Source of the DNA: Cryptomeria japonica
Lineage: Eukaryota; Streptophyta; Pinopsida; Cupressales; Cupressaceae
NCBI RefSeq assembly: GCF_030272615.1
Contig: NC_081406.1
Location: 233,236,396 to 233,300,395, forward strand
Length of the DNA: 64,000 bases
Direction of reading: 5' to 3'
The translations under genes were made by a program, and so were the position numbers. A model generated the notes under the pieces. The model searched no databases. It was not told the DNA's origin and saw nothing but the letters and a program-made list of their open reading frames with translations. Shown in pieces: positions 34,071 to 46,110 of this stretch. Position 1 is the stretch's first letter, and every line of letters begins with the position of its first letter.

Positions 34071-34596
34071 TTGTACTTGGTTCGGGGTGTAAACAACAGT
34101 GCTTACTGCTTCTCAACCAGAATGTTTGTGACACCTTATTTTCAATCATCAGTGTTCCAGCACAATCCACAATAGATCTATTTCTTCTTTCAGGTATTCC
34201 ATTCTGCTGTAGAGTTCTTAGTGTAGAGACTTGTCTTTTAATACCATGATCATTGCAAAATAAGTTGAATTCATCAGATGTGAACTCTCCTCCTCTATTT
34301 GATATAAGACATTTCAGTTGTCTTCCTATTTCATTTTCGACTCTTGCCTTGTATGATTTAAACATTTGAAAAGCTTCTGATTTTTCTTTTAAAAACATTA
34401 CTGACATCATCCTTGAATAGTCATCCACAAATAATATGAAATATTTATCACCATAATAACTTTGAACTTTCATAGGACCACAAAGATCAGTATGCACTAG
34501 ATCTAAAATTCCCTTAGAAGTGTAAGACTTACTTGTAAACTTTGATATTGTCATCTTACTCATCTGGCATCCTCGGTACATAGCATTCTCAGGTTT
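34071..34596 (-). pseudogene. Copia-B integrase core
   Basis: Minus strand: CQMSKMTISKF, LDLVHTDLCGPMKVQS, DDYSRMMSVMFLKEKSEAF, LISNRGGEFTSDEF and QQNGIPERRNRS. First Asp (HTD) and Glu (PERRN) are kept, but the middle catalytic Asp is Asn (ISNRGGEF). A frameshift near 34080-34130 (after VSQTFWL) moves the reading to the downstream RT frame. Confidence 0.93.
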
Positions 34597-35220
34597 TCAA
34601 GACTCGGTAGACCTCTTACTTATTTTGATCAGATTATAAAAATTGATATGACAAAACCTTTTATGCCATAACCAGGTATCATCTATCTTTGCATACAAAC
34701 ACTTATTCCGAGTTGAGTCAAGCTGAAATGTGTTACCTTTTGTTTGTGTCCTGGTAGCAGCTAACTTTCCATTCTTGTCATGAACTTTGACAATTCCTTT
34801 CTGAAATTCTATTCGGTAACCTGTGTTATTTAGTTGTGCTACACTCAAAAAATTGTATTTCAAACCTTCAACCCAATAAACATCATTGTATCTTGCATTT
34901 TCAAGAAGTGTTATGGATCCTTTACCTCTTACTGGACATGGTGCATCATTACCAAATCTAACATAACCTCCATCATAATCTTCTAATATAACAAACTTGT
35001 GTTTATCTCCTATCATATGATGTGAGCATCCACTATCTATGATCCAAGAATCATTAGTGTTTATGTGAGATATTAGGGCTTTTTCCTCATACCTTTCTTC
35101 ATCTGATCCATCTTTGATAGCCACATAAACTACTTCCTCTATATTAGTTTCATTTGATTTATCATCGTTAGATTCATCATCAGCTATTAAACATGTCTTT
35201 CTATCTCTTCTTCTGAAGTC
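34597..35220 (-). pseudogene. Copia-B protease and GAG-pre-integrase
   Basis: SWIIDSGCSHHMIGD carries an intact DSG catalytic motif (about 35050). VRFGNDAPCPVRGKGSI and FLSVAQLNNTGYRIEF follow, then the pre-integrase start WHKRFCHINF. A TGA at 35223-35221 separates it from Gag. The protease sequence here is the guide that shows how Copia-A reads across the NA1 insertion. Confidence 0.93.
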
Positions 35221-36186
35221 TCAATGTCCTCTGTAATGATTATCTTTCTGTCTATCATCTCGGTAATCTCTCTTTTCAGTAAAATCTTTGTCAGGACAGC
35301 TAGAAGCCATATGTCCTATTTTATCATAATTGAAACATTCCAAAGGTAGTTTTCCTTTATACTTACCTTTTCCTCTCGGTAACCTTTTGGCTAATAGTGC
35401 TTCAAACTCTTCTTGCTTTCTGATTTCCTCATACAGTTTGTGTACTTCTTCCATGTTCTTATGAAATCTTTCACTTGCTCCATTGTGATCTCCTTCAGAG
35501 TACTTATACTTTCTTTCATTGAAATCATTAGATTCATCAAGATTAAAAGAACTAAATGTAGATTCAACTTTATTTATCGAAGATCCACTGTTATCAAAGT
35601 TACTTAGCTCAAATGCATGTAGCTTACCAATAGTAGCATCTAAAGAAACTGGCATATTAGGTACAAACCTCAATTCATTTATTGTAGAGACTTGGATTGC
35701 ATAAGCCAATAGAAGGGTTCTCAACAACTTACTTGTTATATCCTTTTCTTCAATAGTTCCACCTGCTCCTTTGATTTGATTGACAATCTCCTTTAGTCTT
35801 GTACTGTACTGAGTTATGTTCTCACCTTCATTCATCCTCATAGATTCAAGTTATCCTCTTACACTATCTAATTTTTCTCTTTGAACATGTTCATCTCCTC
35901 CATACACTGATATGAGCTTATCCCACATTCCCTTTGCATCATTGCAGCCTTCTAGATCATTAAACTCTAAATCGGTCAATGCAGATGTTATTTCAATCAT
36001 TGCTTGAATATGTTCTTGCTTTGCCTTTATCTCTTCAATAGTCAATGGATAGGTGCTCGGTGTAACAAAATCATTCTCCATATAGTATACAGCATATTCT
36101 CCAACTCTTGATAGATGCAGCTTCATCCTTTTCTGCCATGTAGAGAAACTTGACTTGTTCAGCTTCGGTGCATCCCTCTTATACAT
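35221..36186 (-). pseudogene. gag: Copia-B Gag
   Basis: ATG at 36186 (MYKRDAPKLNKSSF), then STWQKRMKLHLSRVGEYAVY, the UBN2-type stretch (MWDKLISVYGGDEHVQREK), an in-frame stop near 35850, then NITQYSTRLKEIVNQIKGAG and the nucleocapsid knuckle CFNYDKIGHMASSC, in which the second Cys is Tyr. Length is normal for copia Gag. It would form the particle shell and bind RNA. Confidence 0.93.
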
Positions 36187-36237
36187 CTTTGGATCTTTAA
36201 CTCAAGTGCCTTTAAAATTTTCTTCCGGAGTCCAAAG

Positions 36238-36250
36238 ATCTGATACCAAT
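36238..36250 (-). promoter_or_regulatory. Copia-B primer-binding site (tRNA-iMet)
   Basis: Plus TCTGATACCAAT directly before LTR position 36251; minus ATTGGTATCAGA. Confidence 0.9.
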
Positions 36251-37820
36251 TGATAGTTCTGATACTCAATATAAGTACAGATCCAATAACCAACAAGATG
36301 AGAGGGGGGGGGGTGAATCATCCAAACTTAATCTTCTATAAAAACATCAGATTCAACCTCGATAACATATATTTCAGTAATATAATCAAAACTATTAAAC
36401 ATGCAAACTCAAAAGCATATAAACATCATAAACCTCATAACACCAGATTTAACGTGGAAACCCAAATAGGGAAAAACCACTATGGGATTTCGGACCCACT
36501 AAGAAATATACTCTTCTAGAGTATGCTTGGTTAAAAGCAAATCCTGTTAAAGATTACAAACACATTGCTAGATGTGACTCGATTAAGGGATTTCCCTCAG
36601 ATATGTTAAGATCTTCACCTTGTTAGAAGTGACCTTGTTAAAGGATTTCAAACACTCAATCAGAATGTCACCTTGCTAGAGGGTTTTACAAATAAGATTG
36701 TTAAGTCCACTCGATAACAAGATTTTCTATCACTTTCACAAAATAATAGTAATAAAAATCTATCTGTAACTTCACATCTAAAATGCTAAAAAGATTCTTA
36801 TTTGTTCAATACAATCTAGACATAGAACTAATCTTGTCCATCTGTTGGGCTTCTATACTCTGCTATTCAAGCAAGTCTTCAAGCTTCTATGCTCGGTAAT
36901 TACTATGTAGTATCCCTATGCATACACTTTCCTGCATACATTGTTTATCAACAGTTTCCTATTTATAAACAATTAGCTAACCGCTTAATCTCCTTGATCA
37001 CATTTCCCATGATCAATCATAGCCATCAGATCTTCAAACTTTTCCAGGTTCAATGCATCTTTCAATCTGAAAATGTTTTACCCTGCCTTGGAAATTGCAT
37101 ATATTTCTTAGAACTTGTGCTAGGGTATTGCGGTTCAATCTGCGCTGTAGATCTTCATGTCAATCTTCCTTTGCTATAGATTCATCAACAAACTATATTT
37201 ATGGCATACCAATCATTTAATCAATTCCAGCTCATCAACTTCCTTCATTAAATAATGCATGCAAACATTTAATGCATTCTGTTATAGCTTGGTTACAACT
37301 CGGTAACAACTCGGTAAATACTAAACTTCACTCGGTAGACATTCCGTCTTCATTAACCGATAGCGATAACCTTAGGGTTTATTGACTAGGTTCCTTAGGG
37401 TTTACCGACTAGGTTCTTTGGGGTTTACCGACTAGGTTCTTTGCTTGATAACATAGTATAGTATTAACTTTACAACTTACAACATATGTATGGTGTCAAA
37501 ACAATCTAAACATCATGATCTCATCATTGTCTAACTCGGTAATAGTTGCCCATTGAATACCTTATTCATCCTCTTATTCATCATAATCTTTTCTATGTCT
37601 TTTACCAACATCTTTATATTCTTCAAATCATACTTCTCAAGATATGGCAACATCATACTAAATTAGAAAATCAATTTCTTGACATCAATGACAAAATAAT
37701 AATATCAAGACAGTAAACATCCTTAATCAGTTATATCCATAATCATCAACAACCTTCTCAATATCCTTATTGAAATGCCAACAATCTTTCATTGTCTATT
37801 ATAATGCTATATTGCCAACA
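36251..37820 (-). repeat. Copia-B 5' LTR
   Basis: 1570 bp, pairs with 30057-31602. It contains three copies of a 23-bp unit AGGGTTTACCGACTAGGTTC... (37374-37396, 37397-37419, 37420-37442) and clustered ACTCGGT motifs (37300-37345). Confidence 0.93.
37374..37442. repeat. Three 23-bp tandem repeats in the Copia-B 5' LTR
   Basis: Consecutive units beginning (A/G)GGGTTTA(C/T)(C/T)GACTAGG. The 3' LTR has only two units, which accounts for nearly all of the 24-bp length difference between the LTRs. Confidence 0.9.
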
Positions 37821-37825
37821 AACCA

Positions 37826-38448
37826 AAGGAAGGATTATTAATTCCCCTATCTAATAATACTATTGATACATTGTTTCAAGGCTGTACAGGTCACACAAAG
37901 CCTGGAAACAACTCAAAAATAGTTAAAACCAATCAAAATAACAAGAATTGGGTGCACCAAAATATACCAAAATGTTCTCCTTCCTTCAATCTTGACTTGG
38001 ATTGATAATACAATGGTATTTAAAGCCTCTTGACCATTCATACCTTCCTAACTACCTCCAAGACCAATGGGAACCAACTCTTCATCATTTTTGTTGCATT
38101 TTTGCAATGTTGTTTGTGCAACTTTTACAGTTTTTTGCAAGAATGACTCCAAAATTTACATGGACCCTCTAAATATTAAAAAATGGACTCAAAATAACAT
38201 ATTACATCCATTTTACCATTCCTTGGGTATTTTACATATTTTTGACCTTCTTGACCCAACTAGGACCCATTAGGACAACTTGAGCAACTTTTACAAACTG
38301 TTACAATTATAGCTCATAGCCCTTTACATTTTGACTCAATGGACTCAAATACATTAAAATGACCATATGAAATCAAATATGAGTGAAATGACTCATGTCA
38401 TTATCTTTAACCTCCTGGTGTACCTTTGTGTTGGGTGCTCTTGCACCA
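37826..38448 (-). repeat. R LTR copy 1, right piece
   Basis: Resumes R after Copia-B. Collinear with 44942-45560 and ends GCTCTTGCACCA at 38448. The piece at 38067-38273 that looks open is also present at 45179-45385, but it is LTR sequence, not a gene. Confidence 0.85.
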
Positions 38449-39004
38449 TACTACCGACCTTGAAAGCTTTCCAAGTCCCTTGGAAACATAGGGATAATAA
38501 CCTGCAAGAAAAAAATTAGACTGAAACCTTAATCTTTGTATTCATTTCACCTTTGCCTTGTTATGCCTCTTTGTCTTCTTGTATGCCTCAGATATCTATG
38601 CCTTCAAGCAATTATTCAGTTACACCTATTAATGGAGTTTGCAATGGCTGCTCCATAGGGTTCTTTCACCAACCATAAGTCCACCTCTCCATGTTGCATC
38701 ACCTCACCAACAAACAATCAGTCTTGCCTCACCTAGGAGTTCTCTCCTTGCCTCTCTCCCTAGTCTCTTGGCAACCAATGGACCATCCCATGGCCCTGGA
38801 CCATCTCTTTGGCCCTTGATAGACCGTCCTTTTCTGCCCATACACAACACCAACTTCCTCTTGTAGCTAGATGGACAAGCACCTGCAACCAAAACTCATC
38901 AATAACACAAAATCTCAAATCTTTTTTGGGCTAGGTCCTGGTGTGGATTGCCTCCTTCGGCACTCTACCCACACACTCAGGCTCTTCTAGCTATGATACC
39001 AATT
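38449..39004 (-). other. R interior, non-coding, with primer-binding site at 38990-39004
   Basis: 556 bp between the two R LTRs. The right end GCTATGATACCAATT reads AATTGGTATCATAGC on the minus strand, a slightly altered iMet site. No clear purine tract is visible at 38449. A Ser/Leu/Pro-rich open piece (38639-38866) has no recognisable domain. Confidence 0.7.
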
Positions 39005-39414
39005 TGATGCAGAGCATCATGAAATTCCTACCGAGGACTCCAAACCATCCATGAAGCCCAATATATCAACACAATTCTTCAATCAGTTAGAGGCATTATC
39101 AACATCCTTAACATATTATCCCAACAACCAACCAATCAACATTTTAATGTATGAGAAATTAAATCTGCATTCAACCATTATTCCTGATAAAAAATGGCCT
39201 CTTACATCCCATTTATCATCCACAAACACCTTATCCCCAACTTGCAAAATGATTTGGACTAGTAATGAAAATGACAAACTTGACTGTCCCTATTTTGATA
39301 TTTCTGATTCTGTTATTCATATATTTTAACCCAAACAATATTGTTGGAATCGCTCCGGCAGAGATTTAGATAACTAGTCTTTCTAAACCATATCCAAAAA
39401 TTGTAAAGATCCAA
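39005..39414 (-). repeat. R LTR copy 2, truncated after 410 bp
   Basis: TGATGCAGAGCATC onward, matching copy 1 up to AAAGATCCAA, where the V2 LTR begins at 39415. Confidence 0.83.
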
Positions 39415-40242
39415 TGTTTTGTTAGATTTATTATAGGTTTTGGTGATTTGGTTATTGGTCTAATCAAGTTTGCATATTTGTTGTTACCAGCAAATTGGTC
39501 TAGGTTATGGACCGGCAAGCGTTATCTATTCTAGATCAGCACGACACGTTACGGAGATGATTTATTGATTGGTTATTATTGTAAATGCATTGAGTTGACA
39601 TGATGCATCGCATATTGATTAATTTGAAATTGATTTAATTAGTAAGCTGACCTACACATTTGATGTTAGGTTTTGGTATATATGTAAGATCTCATTTGTG
39701 AGATTATGTAGAGAAGGTGTGCTAGAGGATTGTAATAAGGTATATGCAAATATAAGAAGAGGTATACATGTAGACATAATTTGAAGATTCAAGGTAGGTA
39801 TGAAGAAGACAATCAGAGCTTAACCAGTACTGAATCCAGCATATGAAGATGCTATTTTGAGCAGTATATTATCATTGGATTTAACCATCCAATTGTAGTC
39901 AGTGTGACTCACATTTTGTGTTTGAGCAGTGAGCTCTAGGCAGTTGGCCTTTCTACATGTGCAGACCCCATTTGTATAGACATACTATCTATAGTAGTAT
40001 CATCGTACTGTGGGTAAGGTTTCCCACCATGGTTTTTCCTCTTACAGGGTTTCCACGTACAAATATATGTGTTATGTGTTGTGGATCTTATTTGTCTTTC
40101 TGTTTCATGCATTAAACTTTATCGGTATAGTTATTAACTGTTAAACTGTCAACCGGCATTAAGTTTGGTTAAGTTATATTTGGGTTGAAATTAATAGACA
40201 ATTGATTTAGCCCCCCCTCTCAGTTGCCTCCGAGTCCTAACA
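39415..40242 (+). repeat. V2: plus-oriented copia-type LTR, complete
   Basis: 828 bp, TGTTTTGTTAGATT...GTCCTAACA, the full form of V1. It carries the shared LTR block (about 40012-40060). No primer-binding site follows. Confidence 0.78.
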
Positions 40243-42580
40243 CCTAGCAAAATTGTTGATTTTCTCATCTGGCATATTCTTCAATTTTTCCGCAACCAAA
40301 ATGAACTAAACTCAAGGGTATTAACAATATTTTCATCTTGCATAAAGTTATTTGAAGCCACAATCCTCTCATCATCTACTTCTTCTATAGGGAATGTGCT
40401 TGGGATGAGGGTCACATCTAGATCATTAAAAACTTTATCATTTGTATCATCTTGAAATGTCTCTCTCAAAGGAGAAGGTGGTGGCACTAAAGTATCAAAA
40501 TCCTCCTTGATGTCTACAAAGTCAGATATTTTAGCTTTTCCTCTTTCAAACTTCTTAACCTGCTCTATTGTCACCCTCTTATCCTTTTGTATACCCCCTT
40601 TGGAGGACTCTGTAGATGCTTCCTCATTCTGAGCCTTAGGAGCTAGATCAATTGGTTTTTCTTTATATTCAACTCCTTTAACCTTGGCCTCTCTTCTTTC
40701 CAACTCATATTTGAATATTCATCTGCCTTTCTTAACATAAAAGACAATCTAGCAAAATCATTCTGGCAATGCCGGAAGGAACGTAGAAAATTGGGGTCCT
40801 CTTGCTTCCTTTCTCTTTGAAATTTATTCATCAGGTCCCACTTCTTCCTGCTCTACTCTGCCTCATGTGGATGGGCATTTCTTATTAGGTCCTCCCTTTC
40901 TACAAAAGAATTAAATTATCCCTTCTCCTTCAGTTTTTTCACTCTAATATCATTTATGTATCCTTCAGGGTCAAAATGTCTGGCCTAGGCAACTCTCATT
41001 CTGTAATTGATCGCCCAAAAATTATGCACCTTCTCCAAGGTCTCACAACCCACACTGAATTCATTGAAAAATGTTACCCTGGGGAGAAATTTTCTCTTTC
41101 TATTAGATTTGATTTTTTCTCTCTCCATCCACATCATTTGCTAGATGAATTCCCATAATGGTCACCTTGGAGAAACAATAATTGGCAATACATGGGGCCC
41201 CTGCTAACACCCATGAATTCTAATGATTGTACAATTTCCATAAAAGAAATCCCCAAAATTGTGGGTGAATTCACCCTCAGGATAAACATGTCCATTAGCC
41301 CTACAACTCCTTATTCTTAATATTTTGATTCTTTCTTTGGGCAACCTTGGCAATATTACCCCAAGTCTTGTCAAAATTTTCATCACAAAATTGTCGAAGA
41401 ATACACAAAAATCACCAAATTTAGATCCCTTGTCCTAAACCTGGGTCCATCTTTGCATCAGCCAAGGGAGATCTGTGTAGGGATCATTTGTCCTTATTCT
41501 CAACTCTGGGCCCTAGTATGCTTTGTTTTGATAAAGATTGAGGTGGTATATCAAAGAATAGTGCAAGAATTCCAATTTTTCATCTTTATTTGTAGCTTTC
41601 ACCAATTTTTCATCTTTATTTCTAGCTTTCACCAGTCCCTCATGAATCTTCTATTGAATAGTACTTGCAAATTCATACAATTCATCTATTTTGTGGTGTT
41701 GAATGTTAATGGCCATCATCATAAAATCAATGGGCAACTTAGTGAGCCCCCAATCATCTCCAAGGACCTACCGTAGTGCATAATAGCTTTTAACAAAATA
41801 GGACTCAAAGTAGTCAAGCTTGAAGGGCTCTCTTTCAAATGGAAATACATAATTCCATGAATATTTCTAGATATTCCTCATGAAATGAGGAAAAAGATCC
41901 TTCCTATGCCTGTCCCTCTTATTCTCATACTCCATCTTCAAATTGTCCATATTTATGTTTGTGAGGGCAGATTTATCTAGCTCAAAACATTGAATGATGG
42001 CCCCAGGACAAATGTCTAGTAGGACATACCCTTCAATAGTCTTAACTATCTGGCTTGGAACATCATATGCCTTTTAGAACTTCCTTATGAGCATAGGCTT
42101 TGCAAAAACATTGAGTACAACCAATTTGCCAAGGTTCAATGTCCAGGGCTTGCACACTGGGAAGGTCTTGTCTCTGTTGCCATAAAATGAATGGAAAATG
42201 TCCTAGCCCCTTTCCTTGTTGAAGGCATTCCTACACCCTTCCTTTTTATCATTGAAAACATCGCTCAAATGATCCTACTTTTTGGATCCCTCAAAAAATT
42301 CCAGTAGGTCTTGGGATAGGCTTTTGGTCTGTCTAGTTGCCCTCAATGCAATTTCTTCCAAAATTTGTTCAGCTTATTGTTGCAACTCTTCAGGGGTCAT
42401 GGCAGGAGAAAGAGGAACAATAGGTTGTGCTAGTGGCTACTCTACTTGAGTTGATGACTCACCTCTGGATGGATTCTAAGAGTGCTTTCCAAGCTTCTGG
42501 GTCTTTTCTTTTGTTTGAGCAGCCTCTTTGGCTAGCTCCTGAGGGTTTTCTCCTTGTGGGGTTGGCTTTTGAGGAATTGG
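40243..42580 (-). pseudogene. U2: second copy of the unknown U protein
   Basis: Collinear with 21909-24247 with scattered substitutions. Open minus-strand pieces at 40703-40281 (KVKGVEYKEKPIDLAPKA, DFVDIKEDFDTLVPPPSPLR, FPIEEVDDERIVASNNFM) and 41386-41204 (RLPKERIKILRIRSCRANGH). It is decayed at many of the same sites as U1, so the decay mostly predates the duplication. It is cut at 42580 by the same LTR-S insertion (ATTGG at 42576-42580). Function unknown. Confidence 0.65.
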
Positions 42581-44270
42581 TGTTGGCATTGTGTTGTCAT
42601 TGATGTCAACCGGTATGGGATGACCACCTGTAGAAGAGATGTATGTGCAATGCTATTATGAAGGAGTATAGAATGTGATATCTTGGATATCACCTTGTGT
42701 TGCAGAACACTGGTAAAGGTAAGGAAGATGACCTCAGAGGTCATTAGTACACAAGTTAGTGCCTGACTTGTGTGATGAGATAGAGAGGTATTTTGAGTGG
42801 TTGTTTGTGATGAAGAGGCAAAATATTATCTGAATCACATCAACACTGAAAGAGAAGAATGAATCGGTATGTTGTGAGGTTGGAGAACAGTAGGAATCCC
42901 ACCAGATGAAATTGTAGTCATCATGAGAAGCAATGAGTAATAGTGTGTGTGCTCACATGAGTTCTCATGTGCCTATTTGAAGATATGTTGCACAAATAGG
43001 GAACTCACATGAGCAGATGACAAGGTGTTACTTCACCAAGTAAGTGGGGCTTATCTCCTATATTCATTGAGTGCATTATAGTTTGGAGAGATAAGAGTGA
43101 AGAGGTAAAGGCAAACACTTGAAGGATCACACTGGATCTACCGGTGAATTGAAGGAATTCCCTAAGTGATTAAGATTAGGGTTATGCACTAAACTAAAAA
43201 GAGAAGGCATGATTAAGATGCTAGTACAGAGGAAGTGTGAAGTATTTGTCACCTGACAAACCGGTAGAGGAAGAAACAACATTGATCAGGAATAAACGCT
43301 GAGTAGATGTAAGCATAGGAATCTGACCTCATTGAAAGAAGATTGGATTCTTGTGAAGGTTGATGACATGGTGTCAGCAAGAGTGGTAACTGGTATATGA
43401 GTCCATTGATTATATAAGAAAGGTTAAATTGCAAAATATTTCCCATTTGTAGGAATGATCATACTTTGGATTTACCAGTCCGGAGATTGGTTTGAGAGTT
43501 CCATCGACAATTCAAGATGAGAGCAGATATGATAAGGTAATCAATAGAATGGTTGAGACCAGAAGGGTTAGTAAACTGGTAGAAATAAGGAACCAGTCGG
43601 GTGGTTGGTCGGTCATCCTAATTGGATTGACTTAAAGTGCCAAGCAGGCAGATAGTCAATATGGATGCCACAAGGAGTCAACGTGGCCAACCTGCGTTTG
43701 GATAAAGATGGAATGTACATCGACAAGGTCATTGTAGGGTTGGTCAACTTAAATGAAAGGTCACAAAAATCATGGGACTTGTTGCAAAGTGTTTGCAGTG
43801 GTTTGAGGCTTGAGGTCTTGAAGACAACTATGAGTTAGATCTTTCATGATTGACCAAGGAATCGACGATTAGGGTAAAAAGCAAGTCGCCAAAAATGGAA
43901 GTCGTGATCTAGGAGATGTGACAATGGTGGAGTTGTACATTTAGATTTTAGAAAGATCAGATCGTGCAAGATCTGATTGGATTTGGTTAGCCTCAAGGAT
44001 GGTGAGGAAACCCTAACCGCCTAGTTTTTGAATTGGTTTTTGGAGGGAAAACCAGTCTATAAACATACGAGAGAAGAGGAAGAATGGTGTTGCTAAAGAA
44101 TAGAAATTTGAGGGATTGATAAGTTGAAGGTGTCTATAGGGAAGAAGAAATTAGCCCAGTGCTCAATGAGAATCTATGAGAAGAGTGAGAGAAAGGGAGA
44201 ATCTGGTTGAAGCTTTCAACCAGTTTGAATGAAGAACCTGTAGTATTTATACCAGTCAAGCATAAGAAAA
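42581..44270 (+). repeat. LTR-S copy in the duplicated block, truncated
   Basis: TGTTGGCATTGTG onward, collinear with 24248-25948. The last about 570 bp are missing, where R LTR sequence begins at 44271. Confidence 0.87.
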
Positions 44271-45560
44271 TGAAATTCCAACCAAGGACTCCAAACCATC
44301 CATGAAGCCCAATATATCAACACAAATCTTCAATCAGTTAGAGGCATTATCAACATCCTTAACATATTATCCCAACAACCAACCAATCAACATTTTAATG
44401 TATGAGAGATTAAATTTGCATTCAAGCATTATTCTTGATAAAAAAAATGGCCTCTTACATCCCATTTATCATCCACAAACACCTTATCCCCAACTTGCAA
44501 AATGATTTGGACTAGTAATGAAAATGACAAACTTGACTGTCCCTGTTTTGATATTTCTTATTCTTTTATTCATATATTTTACCCTAGAAATAATTTTTGG
44601 AATCACTCCAGTGGAGGCATAGATAACTAGAGATTTATGCCCTCTGCACCATGACCATTTTGATTGTTATAGAAAAACAAGAAATGTGCATGCCCAGTCC
44701 GCCTAGGGCATCAAATATCTCACACAATAACAAACCATTAAATACAAAATCAAAACCATATTGAATTAAATTAAATCCACTACTAAAATCTAGAATATTA
44801 CAATTTTTGGATTGTCACATTGTGAGATATCAACAAATCCTTGTGACTAACACTGTTAATGAGGGTTTCCAAGCAGTTTTTAGTAAAATCCTCATATCTC
44901 ATTCATTTCACAATGAAAATGTTCCAAACCAAAACCAAAGGAAGGATTATTAATTCCCCTATATAATAATACTATTAATACATTGTTTCTAGGTTGTACA
45001 GGTTGCACAAAGTCTGTAAACAACTCAGAAATAGTTAAAACCAATCAAAATAACAAGAATTGAGTGCACCAAAATATACCAAAATGTTCTCCTTCCTCCA
45101 ATCTTGACTTGGATTGATAATACAATGGTATTTAAAGCCTCTTGACTGTTCATACCTTCCTAAGTACCTCCAAGACCAATGGGAACCAACTCTTCATCAT
45201 TTTTGTTGCATTTTTGCAATGTTGTTTGTGCAACTTTTATAGTTTTTTGCAAGAATGACTCCAAAATTTACATGGACCCTCTAAATATTCAAAAATGGAC
45301 TAAACATAACATATTACATCCATTTTACCCTTCCTTGGGTATTTTACATATTTTTTACCTTCTTGAACCAACTAGGACCCATTAGGACAACTTGAGCAAC
45401 TTTTACAAATTGTTACAATTATGGCTCATAGCCCTTTACATTTTGACTCAATGGACTCAAATACATTAAAATGACCATATGAACTCAAATATGAGTGAAA
45501 TGACTCATTTCATGATCTTTAACCTCCTGGTGTACGTTTGTGCTAGGTGCTCCTACACCA
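44271..45560 (-). repeat. R LTR copy 3 (right outer end of R)
   Basis: Begins at LTR position 16 (TGAAATTCC), lacks about 48 bp between CATAGATAACTAG and AGATTTATGCC, and ends CTCCTACACCA before CTTGT. It contains an uninterrupted version of the Copia-B target. Confidence 0.85.
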
Positions 45561-45929
45561 CTTGTTGATTGACATCCACACAGTATATCGATGACCTGTA
45601 CATACTTCTCCTCCTATGTTGATATGATTTAGATAAGATTTTCCATCTTCATCACAATCAACCAACCAACATCTTTCTCTCTTGTAGATTTCATCACTTA
45701 CCGGTTGTTATATCATACCGGTCTCTTGTCCATGTCTTCCACACAAGTCAAACACTAACTTGTGTACCCCTGACTCCCATGGCCATTGTGCTAAAAAACA
45801 TTATTTCCCTTACCAGTGACCTGCTAAGCTAGGTGACATCAAAGGCATCACATCCGGTATGCATTGATGACATTGTTGCACATACATCTCTTATACTGGT
45901 TTGACATCAATGACAACACAATGCCAACA
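45561..45929 (-). repeat. Minus-oriented LTR-S copy, end part
   Basis: Starts with the second CTTGT and continues the LTR of 27200-29329 to its start (TGTTGGCATTGTG on the minus strand, 45929-45917). Confidence 0.87.
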
Positions 45930-46110
45930 ATCTCCCCCTTTGGCATTGATGTCAACACATGTAGTATCCGACATACTACATATTCTCTCTCCCCTTTTGT
46001 GTGATCCATGGATTCTCACACATGTAGTATGAGTTATACTACAAATTCTCTCTCCCCCTTTGACAACAATAGCAAAGGGCACTATCAAGGTTTCTCTCCT
46101 CCTTGTGTTG
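45930..46110 (-). promoter_or_regulatory. Polypurine tracts and two duplicated hairpins
   Basis: ATCTCCCCCTTTGGCATTG at 45930 abuts the LTR. Two 19-nt hairpins follow, GTAGTAT-CCGAC-ATACTAC (45961-45979) and GTAGTAT-GAGTT-ATACTAC (46024-46042). Each has a 7-bp stem and 5-nt loop and is followed by ATTCTCTCTCCCC, a further purine tract on the element strand. Confidence 0.8.

Larger units (their letters stand above)
30057..37820 (-). mobile_element. Copia-B: nearly full-length Ty1/copia element
   Basis: 7764 bp on the minus strand, TSD AACCA at 30052-30056 and 37821-37825. 5' LTR 36251-37820, iMet site, gag, protease, integrase, RT, RNase H, purine tract, 3' LTR 30057-31602. It is the best-preserved autonomous-type element in the window, disabled by a few stops, a frameshift and one integrase substitution. 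Confidence 0.95.
29330..45560 (-). mobile_element. R: compact non-coding LTR element (TRIM-like), heavily interrupted
   Basis: TSD CTTGT at 29325-29329 and 45561-45565. LTR starts TGATGCAGAGCATC and ends CTCCTACACCA. LTR copy 1 is 29330-30056 plus 37826-38448 (1350 bp). The interior is 38449-39004 (556 bp), with a minus-strand primer-binding site at its right end. LTR copy 2 begins at 39005 and is interrupted. No Gag or Pol motif is found. Copia-B sits in LTR 1, and a 4.86-kb block copied from 21100-25948 sits in the right LTR. Confidence 0.85.

Noticed and set aside
36300-36315. G-run and C-run tracts near LTR ends as possible G-quadruplex or telomere signals
   Set aside because: They are the standard GATTCACCCCC(C)TCT stretch near copia LTR ends, present in every LTR here as a single run, not four.
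45179-45385. Open frame also found at 38067-38273, a possible small conserved gene
   Set aside because: Both lie in R LTR copies; conservation is that of the repeat, not of a protein.
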